The translations under genes were made by a program, and so were the position numbers. Below, one piece after another: positions 1 through 8,240 of a stretch of 64,000 bases of DNA. Origin of the DNA: Halogranum rubrum (GTDB lineage: Archaea; Halobacteriota; Halobacteria; Halobacteriales; Haloferacaceae); contig NZ_FOTC01000004.1 in assembly GCF_900114455.1 (NCBI RefSeq), positions 189,320-253,319 of the forward strand, written 5' to 3'. Within the stretch, counting starts at the first letter, position 1. Each line of letters opens with the position of its first letter. The notes below the pieces were generated by a model. That model worked only from the letters and a program-made list of their open reading frames with translations, had not been told where the DNA came from and ran no database searches.

Positions 1-296
1 TCCTCCAGACCGAGAGTTTCGGCATCGAGACGCTCGTCCAGAACTGGGCGGTCATCGAGTCGCTCCCGTATCTTTCCCGCGAGGGGGTGTTGGAGTGCTA
101 CCGCGACCACATGGTCAACGGGAACCGACAGTTCGAGCTATACATCCTCCTCGGCATGCTTCGGATGCCGCTCACCACGCATCTCGCTAAACGGTACGCC
201 GGTCAGACATCGGTCCTCGACGACGACCACGACGGGATAGAACGGTTGCCCGAGAACTTCTCGAATATCTCTCTCGACAACGTGGAGGACCAGTGA
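1..296 (+). CDS. C-terminal fragment of a protein cut by the window edge
   Basis: The frame is open from the first bases to a TGA at 294-296, so only the last ~97 residues are visible. The tail contains a pattern of the kind seen at the C-terminus of asparagine-synthase-like proteins (a leucine-rich stretch, an H-x-x-G-like element, then a hydrophobic helix), but that resemblance is weak and I do not assign a function. Its stop overlaps the start of the next gene (GTGATG), so the two are almost certainly cotranscribed in what looks like a surface-polysaccharide or glycosylation cluster. Confidence 0.6.
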   Translation, partial: LQTESFGIETLVQNWAVIESLPYLSREGVLECYRDHMVNGNRQFELYILLGMLRMPLTTHLAKRYAGQTSVLDDDHDGIERLPENFSNISLDNVEDQ

Positions 297-1906
297 TGGA
301 TACGTTACTCGTCGGTATCGACGCCGCCTGCGGACCGGTGTTGGACCCGCTGTTCGAAGCAGGTGCGCTGCCTGCTCTCGCATCGCTCGTCGAGGACGGG
401 ACGAGCGGTCCACTCGAATCACAGTTGCCACCGTGGACGCCGAGTGCCTGGCCCTCGCTCTACACAGGGACAAACCCGGGACGCCACGGCGCGTACAGCT
501 TTCTCACGTACGACGGCTACGATTGGGACGTCGTCGACGCCCACGCCGTCCGTGAACCGTCGCTCTGGGAACTCCTCGATGCACACGGTCTGTCGAGTGT
601 CGTCGTCAACGTCCCCGTCACCTGTCCGCCTGCCACAATCGACGGGGCGGTGGTTCCGGGGTTCACGGCACCGGAAGACCCGCCGTGCCACCCCGAGGGC
701 ATCCTCGACGACGTTCGGGAGGCCATCGGTGAGTACACCGTCTACGGGAGCACCGAGTTCGCCGACGCCGACCGCGAGGAACGACGTGCGGAGTACACCG
801 CACTCGTTCGTTCGCGAGGGGCGGCGTTTCGATATCTCGCCGACCGATTCGACCCCGACTTCGGATTCGTCCAGTTCCAACAGTCCGACACCGTCGTCCA
901 CGACTTCCCCGGTGACCGTGACCTGTTGGAGACGGTTTATCGCGCCATCGACGACGAACTCGGCGAGACGCTCGCCGCCTGTGACCCGAACCTCGTCGTC
1001 GTCGCCTCCGACCACGGCATCGGTCCCTACGACGGTTACGAGTTCTGTGTCAACGAGTTCCTCCGGCGTGAGGGATACGTTGAGACGACTCGCGAAGGGG
1101 ACTCGCCGTCGTGGGTCCCCATCTGGCGAGACAACTTGCGTGCCGACGCGGGCGAGTCGACGACGTCGGTGGACCCGAGTCTCACCACACGGGCGCTCGA
1201 CACGGCCGGTGCGGTCGGTCTCTCGCCGGCACGAGTCGCCACCCTTCTCGACCGTGTCGGCTTACTCGAAGCGGCGATGCGGGTCGTCCCTGACAGCGTC
1301 CGCCGACAGACGGGCGCGAACGAGACTGTCGACTTCGCGGCGTCGACGGCGTACTGTCGACTTCCGGTCGAACTCGGCATTCGACTCAACGTCGCCGGCC
1401 GAGAACCCGAAGGTGTCGTCGACCCCGCTCAGTACGAGTCTGTCCGTGCCGAGTTGATGACGACGCTCCGAAACGTCGAGACGCCGGACGGAGAGTTAGT
1501 CTTCGAGTCGGTTCTCCCTCGCGAGGAGGTGTTTCACGGTCCAGAACTCGACGACGCGGTGGACATCGTCACCGTCCCGAGTGAGTTCGACCACCTCGCG
1601 AGTGCACGAGTCGGGGGCGACGTGTTCGTCCCACCACACGAACCGTGGAATCACAAGCGCTACGGCTTCGTCGCCGTCGGTGGCCCCGACGCTCCCGCGA
1701 CCAATCTGACCGACACTCACCTCCTCGACGTTGCGCCGACGGTGTTGTCGTCGCTCGGTGTCCCGTTGTCGGACCGGATGGACGGCGACGTCCTCCCCGG
1801 GTTCACCGCTCCCGGCACCGAGACGTACCCACGGGCGGCCCACGACTCACACGGACGGTCGACGGCCCACGTCAAGAACCGACTCGCCGACCTCGGTTAT
1901 CTATGA
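296..1906 (+). CDS. Alkaline phosphatase superfamily phosphodiesterase/pyrophosphatase
   Basis: This 536-residue protein has the layout of type I phosphodiesterase/nucleotide pyrophosphatase-like enzymes. The first metal-binding Asp is in GIDAA (about residue 9), the TPSAWPSLYTG segment near residue 48 holds the expected catalytic Thr/Ser, and the SDHG metal motif lies near residue 240. The C-terminal HLLDVAPTVLSSLG segment is typical of haloarchaeal members found in glycan clusters. No signal peptide is seen, so it is probably cytoplasmic. ATG at 296 is preferred over the in-frame GTG at 293, and it overlaps the upstream stop, indicating an operon. The natural substrate is unknown; a phosphoester or nucleotide-sugar-type bond is an inference from family and context. 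Confidence 0.85.
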   Translation: MDTLLVGIDAACGPVLDPLFEAGALPALASLVEDGTSGPLESQLPPWTPSAWPSLYTGTNPGRHGAYSFLTYDGYDWDVVDAHAVREPSLWELLDAHGLSSVVVNVPVTCPPATIDGAVVPGFTAPEDPPCHPEGILDDVREAIGEYTVYGSTEFADADREERRAEYTALVRSRGAAFRYLADRFDPDFGFVQFQQSDTVVHDFPGDRDLLETVYRAIDDELGETLAACDPNLVVVASDHGIGPYDGYEFCVNEFLRREGYVETTREGDSPSWVPIWRDNLRADAGESTTSVDPSLTTRALDTAGAVGLSPARVATLLDRVGLLEAAMRVVPDSVRRQTGANETVDFAASTAYCRLPVELGIRLNVAGREPEGVVDPAQYESVRAELMTTLRNVETPDGELVFESVLPREEVFHGPELDDAVDIVTVPSEFDHLASARVGGDVFVPPHEPWNHKRYGFVAVGGPDAPATNLTDTHLLDVAPTVLSSLGVPLSDRMDGDVLPGFTAPGTETYPRAAHDSHGRSTAHVKNRLADLGYL

Positions 1907-1965
1907 CCGGGAGCGCTCACAGCATGTCACACGCCACTCGGTACGAACCTCGACACCGTCCCCGA

Positions 1966-1974
1966 ACTATATTA
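1966..1974 (+). promoter_or_regulatory. TATA box for the FemAB-like gene
   Basis: The stretch AACTATATTAG lies in a 112-nt gap about 45-50 nt before the ATG at 2019. It supports separate transcription of the downstream gene and argues against the longer in-frame upstream extension. Confidence 0.45.
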
Positions 1975-2018
1975 GCATCGTCTCCGAACATCGATATGTC
2001 CGACACACACAACCCACA

Positions 2019-3068
2019 ATGAGTATCTCCATCTCCCGCATCGACGAAAGTGAATCAACGACTTGGAACGACTACGTAGACCGGTTCCCCGGTACCAACC
2101 CTTTCCATCGCTGGGAGGGATTACAGACCGTCGCGGACTACTCGGGGTGCCGACTCCATCCGCTCGTCGGTTACAACGGAAACCAACCCGTCGCGCTCGT
2201 CCCACTGTACGAACGTTCGGCGCGGGGAAGGACACTCGTCAGGAGTCCACCGCGACTCGTCGAGAGTTTCCCGCTCGGGCCGGTGTTCGCCCCACCGGGT
2301 GGGATGAAACGACGAAAGACCGAACGGAACAGAACCGAGTTCGTCGACGCCGTCCAGACGTGGCTCGACGAACACGTCGACCCATCGTACGTCCATATCC
2401 GTGCAGGACCAGTGGTTAGCGACGTACGTACGTTCCAGTGGAACGGCTACGACGCTACGCCGTTCTACACGTACTTCCTCGACCTCACGCCGGACCCGGA
2501 CGATTTGCTGGCGTCGTTCAGCCGCGACGCACGGACGAACGTCCGCGACGCCGAGGAATCCGGTGTGACGGTTCGAGAGGGTGACAAAACCGACGTCAAA
2601 CGAATCATTCGGCAAGTCGAGCGTCGACATCACGAACAGGACGAATCGTATCCGATGCCGGTACCGTTCGTCGCCGACTGCTATAGCCGACTTCCCGAGG
2701 GCGCTGTCCGCGCGTACGTCGCCGAGATGGACGGTGAGATGGTCTCGGGAATTGTGACGCTCGAGACCGAGGACGTCATCTATCGGTGGCAGGGCGGCGT
2801 CAAGTACGGTGGGGACGCTCCCACGACGGACCTCTTAGACTGGCACATCATGCAGGCCGCCCGTGACCGTGGTATCGAGCAGTACGACCTGGTCGGAGCG
2901 AACATGCGACGCCTCTGTGGGTACAAGGCGAAGTTCTCCCCGGAACCAGTCGTCTACTACAACCTCACACGACACGACCGTCTCCACCAGTTCCTCACCG
3001 ACGCGCAGTCACTGGCCGATGGTCTCGTACACGGCTTCGAGACGCTTCGCCACCGGGTAGACCGATAG
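2019..3068 (+). CDS. FemAB/GNAT-like acyl- or aminoacyltransferase
   Basis: The 349-residue product resembles the FemAB-like GNAT proteins (peptidoglycan-bridge-type fold, duplicated acetyltransferase domains) common in archaeal polysaccharide clusters. Typical signs are the N-terminal TNPFHRWEGL element, the SFSRDARTNVRDAEESG helix around residue 170, and a C-terminal IEQYDLVGANMRRLCGYKAKF block close to the family's closing motif. Archaea have no murein, so the acceptor is probably a glycan or lipid-linked sugar; this is inference. ATG 2019 is chosen because a TATA element lies upstream and the longer frame reads over the preceding gene's tail. A GC-rich inverted repeat follows the stop. 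Confidence 0.75.
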   Translation: MSISISRIDESESTTWNDYVDRFPGTNPFHRWEGLQTVADYSGCRLHPLVGYNGNQPVALVPLYERSARGRTLVRSPPRLVESFPLGPVFAPPGGMKRRKTERNRTEFVDAVQTWLDEHVDPSYVHIRAGPVVSDVRTFQWNGYDATPFYTYFLDLTPDPDDLLASFSRDARTNVRDAEESGVTVREGDKTDVKRIIRQVERRHHEQDESYPMPVPFVADCYSRLPEGAVRAYVAEMDGEMVSGIVTLETEDVIYRWQGGVKYGGDAPTTDLLDWHIMQAARDRGIEQYDLVGANMRRLCGYKAKFSPEPVVYYNLTRHDRLHQFLTDAQSLADGLVHGFETLRHRVDR

Positions 3069-3096
3069 TCGGCACCGGTACCGGTGACGGTACCGA
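3067..3096 (+). terminator. GC-rich hairpin after the FemAB-like gene
   Basis: GTCGGCACCGGTACC is followed by GGTGACGGTACCGAC, an imperfect inverted repeat starting at the stop codon. It could act as a transcript-end hairpin; no clear T tract follows. Confidence 0.35.
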
Positions 3097-3266
3097 CGCC
3101 GTTCGCTCTATCTCGTCGGTCTGCTCGAATTCACAGCAGACGTCTCATCGTTCGATAGCTTCTGACCGATTGTAGACGGCAGCGGCGAGTGAATCTCGTG
3201 AGACGGTTATTAGTACTGCTCTATACTCCACTTTTATTCGGATAAGTGTACCATTAATAACTGACA

Positions 3267-3383
3267 ATGAAACAAGAAATTGCTCTGACTTTTGTAATTG
3301 ATATTATTAAAGAGAAGAACTCTGTTCACATGATATCTCTGCTCGGACTGTGGCGTAGGCTACTAACTTACGAGAACTGGTAA
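3267..3383 (+). CDS. Possible 38-residue small protein in an AT-rich gap
   Basis: The 600-nt gap between 3069 and 3675 is much richer in A/T than its surroundings. Inside it one short frame runs from ATG 3267 to TAA 3383. Its product begins MKQEIALTFV and ends LLTYENW, mixing a hydrophobic segment with basic residues, unlike normal acidic haloarchaeal proteins. An ATTAATAA element lies just before the ATG. I do not recognise it, and chance cannot be excluded. The rest of the gap (3384-3675) holds no other coding signal that I can see. Confidence 0.2.
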   Translation: MKQEIALTFVIDIIKEKNSVHMISLLGLWRRLLTYENW

Positions 3384-3675
3384 CAAACTCTGTAATCGAC
3401 CACCGCAGACTCGCAGATAACTATACGAAATTTAACACGAATCCACTCGTATCCGCCTGGGAGTTAGAACACATATCCCGAATGTTTACAAAAATAGGAC
3501 TGTAATTGTAAATTGAAAGTCACTACTCGCTACTCGTCCGGTGCGGTCAGACTATAGTAGTCCGACTCTTATTCGGCTAGCGAAAGCGACTCAGTGTGTA
3601 CTATCGGATGTCGAGCGGGTGGTCTCCTGATTGGGAAGTGACTACGCTCGAAGAGTGAAATCGGTCGAGAGAGGC

Positions 3676-4944
3676 CTACTCTACGTAGCGGTCCGCTTCA
3701 CCCTCGACGGTCACGCTACTTCCACGACCCGGAATCTCTTCGACCTTCGAAGGGTCGACGTCGGTCAGCGAGCCATCGGCCGTCGCTTTCACCGCTGTGA
3801 GGAACGCCTCGGCGACGTGCTGAATTCGGTAGAGACGATCACCGAGCGTCCCCGCAGAGACTTCGAAGAGGACGCTTCCCATACCCCGAAGACCGAAGCC
3901 GTTTCGCGCGATACCGGCGTAAGTCCCGCCAGGATACCACGTCGAGTTCGGAGTGTGCTCGTCGCCAACTGTCAGCACGTCGGTGTCGCTCTCGGTCGTT
4001 ATCGCGTCGTACATCGTATAGACGAGTTGCTTCGAGAGATTTCGTGCATCCTCTGGCACGTCTTCGTTGATCGGCCAGAACAGCGACGACGTGACGATGT
4101 GACCGGCACCCGGGTCGTTAGGGTCTGGGGGGTACATCTCTTCCTCACCGAGTTCGCCGTCGATGTACTGCTGACGGTCGACGAACTTCAAGTCCTCGTC
4201 GACGACGTACTCGCCTTGACGGTGGAAGTCGATGATCCACTCGGTATCGAGGTCTTCGACCCGACTGTCGACGGCCACTGCCTCCGGAACGGGATTTTCG
4301 GGGAACTTCTCGGGATAGCTCTGGTACAAGTCGCTATCCTCCCACTCGGGCCAGTGATACCGATTGACGTCCCAACCGACGAACGGGGTGTCGGCGGCGA
4401 AGATCCCGATATCCGCTCCGAAGATGTCGGCACCGGCCGCCGCAGGTGCGTCCGTATCGACGTTGTATCGCTGTCGAGCGACGAAGCCGTCCGGATTCAC
4501 TCGAGGGACCAGATGGACCGTCAGTTCCTTCCGAACTTTCTTGACTGCAGTGGTGTCAGCACACGCCAGATACTGCAACGCCGCGATGGTCCCCTCGGCC
4601 ATTATCAACTCGTCGCCGTGCTGTTGTGCGATCACCATCACGTCGGTCGGTCCGCTTCCGACGGATGCCTCCCAGAGCGGTCGACCTTGATTCGATTCGC
4701 CGATCGTCGTGACAGAGACGTTCTCGATAGACCGTAGGAGCTTCTCGAGTTCGTCGTTGTCGAGGAGATCGTCGTTCTGGAGGAAGTCCGGATCGTACTC
4801 GGTATCACCGTCGAGGGCGTCCGGAAGAGCTGTCTGTTCGTCTTTCTCGTCGTTGTTCTCGTGACCGCTGGCCTGTGAGCTGAAGACGCTTGCGCCTGCG
4901 AGGCTTCCGAGCGTCCCCAAAAACTTTCGACGTTCTATTGTCAT
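3676..4944 (-). CDS. Tat-exported M14 zinc carboxypeptidase
   Basis: The 422-residue protein starts with a twin-arginine signal (RRKFLGTLGSLAG, residues 5-17), so it should be exported folded. The body is an M14 metallocarboxypeptidase: QQHGDE near residue 109 supplies the zinc His and Glu, VNPDGF near residue 150 is the substrate-binding element, DFHRQGEYV near residue 241 carries the third zinc His, and LFEVSAG near residue 359 the catalytic Glu. All key residues are present, so it should be active in removing C-terminal residues from external peptides. It stands alone, with TATA-like elements upstream at 4973-4998. No terminator was identified. Confidence 0.9.
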   Translation of the reverse strand: MTIERRKFLGTLGSLAGASVFSSQASGHENNDEKDEQTALPDALDGDTEYDPDFLQNDDLLDNDELEKLLRSIENVSVTTIGESNQGRPLWEASVGSGPTDVMVIAQQHGDELIMAEGTIAALQYLACADTTAVKKVRKELTVHLVPRVNPDGFVARQRYNVDTDAPAAAGADIFGADIGIFAADTPFVGWDVNRYHWPEWEDSDLYQSYPEKFPENPVPEAVAVDSRVEDLDTEWIIDFHRQGEYVVDEDLKFVDRQQYIDGELGEEEMYPPDPNDPGAGHIVTSSLFWPINEDVPEDARNLSKQLVYTMYDAITTESDTDVLTVGDEHTPNSTWYPGGTYAGIARNGFGLRGMGSVLFEVSAGTLGDRLYRIQHVAEAFLTAVKATADGSLTDVDPSKVEEIPGRGSSVTVEGEADRYVE

Positions 4945-4972
4945 CTTACCACAGTATCATGTGCAGCACAGT

Positions 4973-4998
4973 TGGGTTATATCTAGGGTTATATGGTG
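4973..4998 (-). promoter_or_regulatory. Promoter with duplicated TATA-like element for the M14 peptidase
   Basis: On the minus strand the sequence ATATAACCC occurs twice in 25 nt, about 30-50 nt before the peptidase ATG at 4944. Either copy could serve as TATA box. Confidence 0.4.
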
Positions 4999-5140
4999 AT
5001 AATTATATTATTAACGCGGACAGTAGCTAACTCAATATTTTTCGACCCCGAGTAACTCGTAATCGATTCTAGCCACGTGCTCTCGATGACTCTCACGAAG
5101 AAACAGGTGTGATTACTTGGTAATATTCTCAACCGATAAT

Positions 5141-5150
5141 GCTATTATAG
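5141..5150 (+). promoter_or_regulatory. TATA box for the Nramp-like operon
   Basis: GCTATTATAG is centred 26 nt before the ATG at 5172. That spacing predicts a leaderless mRNA, which is common in haloarchaea, and supports this start. Confidence 0.5.
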
Positions 5151-5171
5151 TAGACCGACGAGTCGATATCC

Positions 5172-6524
5172 ATGAGCGAAGAAACGCGGTACGATGTGTG
5201 GGCCTCCACCCGTGGCAGACTCGGTCACCATCTCACCGAGATGGGTCCGTCGTGGGTTGCCGGCGCCGTCGCCGCCGGTCCAGCGACGATGGCGAGTCTC
5301 CTCACAGCGGGTGCGACGTTCGGCTACGACCTCCTCTGGGTCGTTATCCTCTCTGCGATTCTCGGTGCAACCGCACAGTATCTCGCGATGCGACTCGGGC
5401 TCCTAACCGAGTCGGGAATCGTCTCGGTCGTCGAGTCGGCGCTCGGTGGAAAGTGGGCTTGGCTTCTCGTCGCCGACGTCGTCCTTGCAGCTGGGCTCGC
5501 ACAACTCGTCATCATGAAGACGGTCGCCAGTGTCTCTGAGACCGTGACCGGTATCGACGGACGACTCTGGGCCGTCGCGTGGGCGGTCGTGCTTGCAGTC
5601 GGCCTCGCTGGTCGCGGCTACCGTGTTATCGAGGTCGGCGCCAAGGTACTCGTCAGCATAGTCGTCGTCGCCTTCCTCGCTTCAGCGCTCATCGTTCCTC
5701 TCGACTCGGGTGCAGCAGTGAGCGGGCTGGTTCCGACCATCGACGGCGGAGTCGACAAGGCACTCGTCGCAGCAGGTATCCTCGGTGGTGCCGTACATAT
5801 CACGCTCGTCACGATGCAGTCGTACACGATGCGAGCGCGCGAGTGGACTCGCGAGAACTACGGTCTCGCGACGTTCGATATCGGAGCCTCGATGCTCGTC
5901 GCATTCGGCGTCTATAGCCTTGCCATCTTCCTCGTGGCTGCGGGCGTCCTCCACACGTCCGGGGTCCAAGCGGCGGAGTTGACTGCGATCTCAGCGTCGC
6001 AAGCGCTGGGGCCACTGGTCGGTGCCAACGCAGAGTGGTTGTTCCTCCTCGGTCTCTGGGGAGCGTCCGTCTCCACGCTCGGAGGTAACACCGTGGTGCC
6101 GCCGTATCTCGTCGCTGACAAACTCGGCTGGGAGACTGACGTCTCGGACTATCGATACCGGAGTCTGCTCGCCGCTGTCGCGCTGCTCAGTGCGGGCGGT
6201 GTGTTCGTCGGCGGTTCGTTCTTCCCGCTTCTCGTACTCGTCTTGGCGTTCGGACTCGTCGGGACGCCGTTCGCGCTCGTTCTCGTCCTCTATCTCCTGA
6301 ACAAACCCGACGTCGTTTCAGTCCAGAACTCTCGGGCAGCCAACGTCGGTGGTCTGGTTCTCGTCGGGGTCACGTCCGTTCTCGCAGCATCGTTCGTTCG
6401 CGAGCAGGTCGCAAGCGGGGTCGGCGACCCAACGACGCTGTTCGTCCTCGTGTTCACCGTCGTACTCGGTTCGCCCACGGTCGGTCTCGGTGTCAAGTTT
6501 GGCCAGGAGGAAGTCTTCGCATGA
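5172..6524 (+). CDS. Nramp-family-like membrane carrier lacking the metal-binding motif
   Basis: The 450-residue protein has about 11 hydrophobic segments and the N-terminal layout of Nramp (SLC11) carriers: a GPS segment, then TAGATFGYDLLWVV, which aligns well with the first helices of Nramp proteins. The diagnostic DPGN metal ligands of helix 1 are replaced by GPAT (residues 36-39), and the MPH motif of helix 6 is replaced by AVHITLV (about residue 206). It is therefore unlikely to move manganese or iron in the usual way; a different ion or solute is inferred. Its stop overlaps the ATG of the next gene by 4 nt, so it is cotranscribed with a P-loop NTPase. Confidence 0.75.
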   Translation: MSEETRYDVWASTRGRLGHHLTEMGPSWVAGAVAAGPATMASLLTAGATFGYDLLWVVILSAILGATAQYLAMRLGLLTESGIVSVVESALGGKWAWLLVADVVLAAGLAQLVIMKTVASVSETVTGIDGRLWAVAWAVVLAVGLAGRGYRVIEVGAKVLVSIVVVAFLASALIVPLDSGAAVSGLVPTIDGGVDKALVAAGILGGAVHITLVTMQSYTMRAREWTRENYGLATFDIGASMLVAFGVYSLAIFLVAAGVLHTSGVQAAELTAISASQALGPLVGANAEWLFLLGLWGASVSTLGGNTVVPPYLVADKLGWETDVSDYRYRSLLAAVALLSAGGVFVGGSFFPLLVLVLAFGLVGTPFALVLVLYLLNKPDVVSVQNSRAANVGGLVLVGVTSVLAASFVREQVASGVGDPTTLFVLVFTVVLGSPTVGLGVKFGQEEVFA

Positions 6525-7084
6525 ACGACGGTCTGCCGTTTCCACTCTCTGGGTCAACACTGGTGACCGGTCCGTCCAACGTCGGTAAGACCCGATTGAC
6601 GGCTCGTGCACTCGACGAGTGGGTCTCTGCGCACTCTCCCGATGCTGTCGTAGTGTTCGAATTCGGCCCGGAGTACGAACACGGCGGGCGAATCCTGGGT
6701 CGACGGCTCTCACGATTCACCGACATCCCCGACGAAGTGTGCTACAGCGTCTTGGACGCACGCGCACCGAGGGCCGAAAGCACGAGTGAAACAGAGCTAC
6801 TTCAGCTTGCGAGAGAGAACGCCACCGGTGCCGAACGCCTCCTCGACCGTGCTCCACAGAGTCCCGTTGCCGTCTTCGTCAACGACACCACCATCGGGTT
6901 TCAACACGAAGAGAGCGACGTCAACCGGCTCCTTGCGTACTGTGCCAGGGCACGATGCTCGGTCCTCAACGCGTTCGAAAGCGACGAACTCGGCACCGAT
7001 GACCCTGTGTCTCGTCAAGAACACGCTACTCTGGAGTATCTCAAAGCGTGTACCGACCGAACAGTGACGCTCGGAACAGACTGA
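6521..7084 (+). CDS. Small P-loop NTPase cotranscribed with the Nramp-like carrier
   Basis: This 187-residue protein has a clear Walker A motif, GPSNVGKT (residues 17-24), and a hydrophobic strand ending in ND (VAVFVNDTT, about residues 115-123) that could be Walker B. A conserved-looking FEFGPEYEHGGRILGRR segment follows the first strand-helix unit. I cannot place it in a named family. The 4-nt ATGA overlap with the carrier gene implies translational coupling and a shared job, perhaps energising or gating transport or sensing nucleotide level. No membrane segment is present, so it would act from the cytoplasm. Confidence 0.65.
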   Translation: MNDGLPFPLSGSTLVTGPSNVGKTRLTARALDEWVSAHSPDAVVVFEFGPEYEHGGRILGRRLSRFTDIPDEVCYSVLDARAPRAESTSETELLQLARENATGAERLLDRAPQSPVAVFVNDTTIGFQHEESDVNRLLAYCARARCSVLNAFESDELGTDDPVSRQEHATLEYLKACTDRTVTLGTD

Positions 7085-7099
7085 CCCCACTCGTCGCTG

Positions 7100-7300
7100 C
7101 ATCGTCAGATGCGTCTCTAGCGAGCAACCACAGAAACAGGAGGGGCCGCTCGTCGAGGAGTGTGAGTTGTGAGGATACGATCGAAACACGCGGCGAGGGG
7201 AAGACGGTATCGCAGAGGTCGAACACGGCTACGTCGTCGTCGACAGCGACTCGACTCAGCTTGGGGAAGCCATCGTGAATAGACACTCCTGCTACGAGAC
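7100..7300 (+). pseudogene. Relic of a TRAM-domain gene
   Basis: The DNA from about 7140 aligns closely with the intact TRAM gene at 36125 (segment 36341-36480). Reading GGG CCG from 7143 reaches an in-frame TGA at 7170; a 2-nt and a 1-nt deletion follow, and the original frame resumes at 7203 as DGIAEVEHGYVVVDS, the hallmark of the family's C-terminal TRAM domain. The end decays into ...EAIVNRH. There is no usable start. It is a dead paralogue of the genes at 8241 and 36125. Nothing else recognisable lies between 7300 and 7518. Confidence 0.75.
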
Positions 7301-7518
7301 TGAAATAGTTGGACTTCTTGGGTCAGTTGTCTCTCGTTCGCAGTGGTAGGAGAGATGACCTTTCACTTACTCTCGCTACCGAGTGGCTGCACACGTGGAC
7401 TACCGAACGTGGCTAGTCTCTCCGCAGACGATACCGTCCACGATGTACTTTCGGACGACTACGAGTAGCGCGTTGCTCGAGAACCAGGTGAAACTACACT
7501 CCTACACATCTTCGCCAA

Positions 7519-7854
7519 CTACCTCTCCGACCCAACCGGTCCTTTGTACTTCGACTTGACTTTCTCTCCCTCGCGCCACTGCCAGTAGTAGTAGCGGTTG
7601 TCGTTGATGTCTTTCACCGTGATTGTCGCTTTCGAGGGAACGTCGTCGGGGAAATCGTCTGATTCCGCTTCGACGTATTCATCTTGTCCGTCCTGCCCGT
7701 CCCATTCTGTGAGTTGCGCTTCGCGTTCGCGATGCTCGGCGAATTCGTCGGCGTATCGAGCGATATCTCGAAGCACGTTCGGAGACTGGTCGGTAAGTTT
7801 CTCGGCGATACTGCCTGGTATCTCCTCCGGAAGCGTTGGTAGGGAGTCGGACAT
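7519..7854 (-). CDS. Conserved haloarchaeal protein with a YYYWQWREG C-terminal motif
   Basis: The 111-residue acidic protein has a helical, charged N-terminal half and a compact C-terminal domain with the sequence RYYYWQWREGEKVKSKYKGP. That tyrosine/tryptophan block, ending in KSKYKGPV, recurs in small uncharacterised archaeal and bacterial proteins (DUF6788-like) and suggests a nucleic-acid-binding or OB-like beta sheet; function is unknown. ATG 7854 is preferred to the GTG two codons upstream. A perfect 9-bp inverted repeat sits just upstream, in promoter position, and may be its operator. Confidence 0.6.
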   Translation of the reverse strand: MSDSLPTLPEEIPGSIAEKLTDQSPNVLRDIARYADEFAEHREREAQLTEWDGQDGQDEYVEAESDDFPDDVPSKATITVKDINDNRYYYWQWREGEKVKSKYKGPVGSER

Positions 7855-7866
7855 GGTCACGTCGTG

Positions 7867-7907
7867 TTAACCAACACAGACGCCGACGGCAAAGATTCGT
7901 TGGTTAA
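7867..7907. promoter_or_regulatory. Inverted repeat TTAACCAAC ... GTTGGTTAA
   Basis: TTAACCAAC (7867-7875) and GTTGGTTAA (7899-7907) are perfect complements separated by 23 nt. The proximal arm is only 13 nt from the ATG at 7854. The spacing fits a dimeric regulator contacting the same DNA face, overlapping the core promoter of the minus-strand gene. Confidence 0.45.
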
Positions 7908-8186
7908 GTAGGCCGTGCCAGTGTCGACCGAACCTTCGAGTGGTCCAATTACCTCTGTCGAGCTGTTGTTGCTCGGTCAAGTGGCTCACGCCTTACAGCT
8001 GTATCGTCCGATTCCCGCGTAGCGAGGTGGGACGCCGACCCACTCGCATCGAGAGGCCTGGACGTCGACGAGGCGTACTCGCTGGTCAATTCCAGTATAG
8101 TCCCTGAAACACACGTCTCCAAGAAGAAATCGACCCATCACTCCAAGTTCATCCGTCGCGTCAGTCAGTTATCGGTTTCGTGGTGA
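7908..8186 (+). pseudogene. Unrecognised coding relic without a start codon
   Basis: A 92-codon open frame runs from after a TAA at 7905 to TGA at 8184-8186. It contains no ATG, but its second half (WDADPLASRGLDVDEAYSLV, then SKKKSTHHSKFIRRV) has haloarchaeal-like composition and codon use. I do not recognise the family. It probably is the decayed end of a gene lost upstream of the TRAM gene. Nothing else is seen between 8187 and the TRAM start. Confidence 0.3.
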
Positions 8187-8240
8187 CCGTTCTTGTATCC
8201 GAATTGTACTTTCGCGTGCTGCTAATCACCAGATTAAGAT

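Noticed and set aside
3631..4737. Plus-strand frame of 368 codons over the M14 carboxypeptidase
   Set aside because: The minus-strand gene has a Tat signal and complete catalytic motifs, so this is a shadow.
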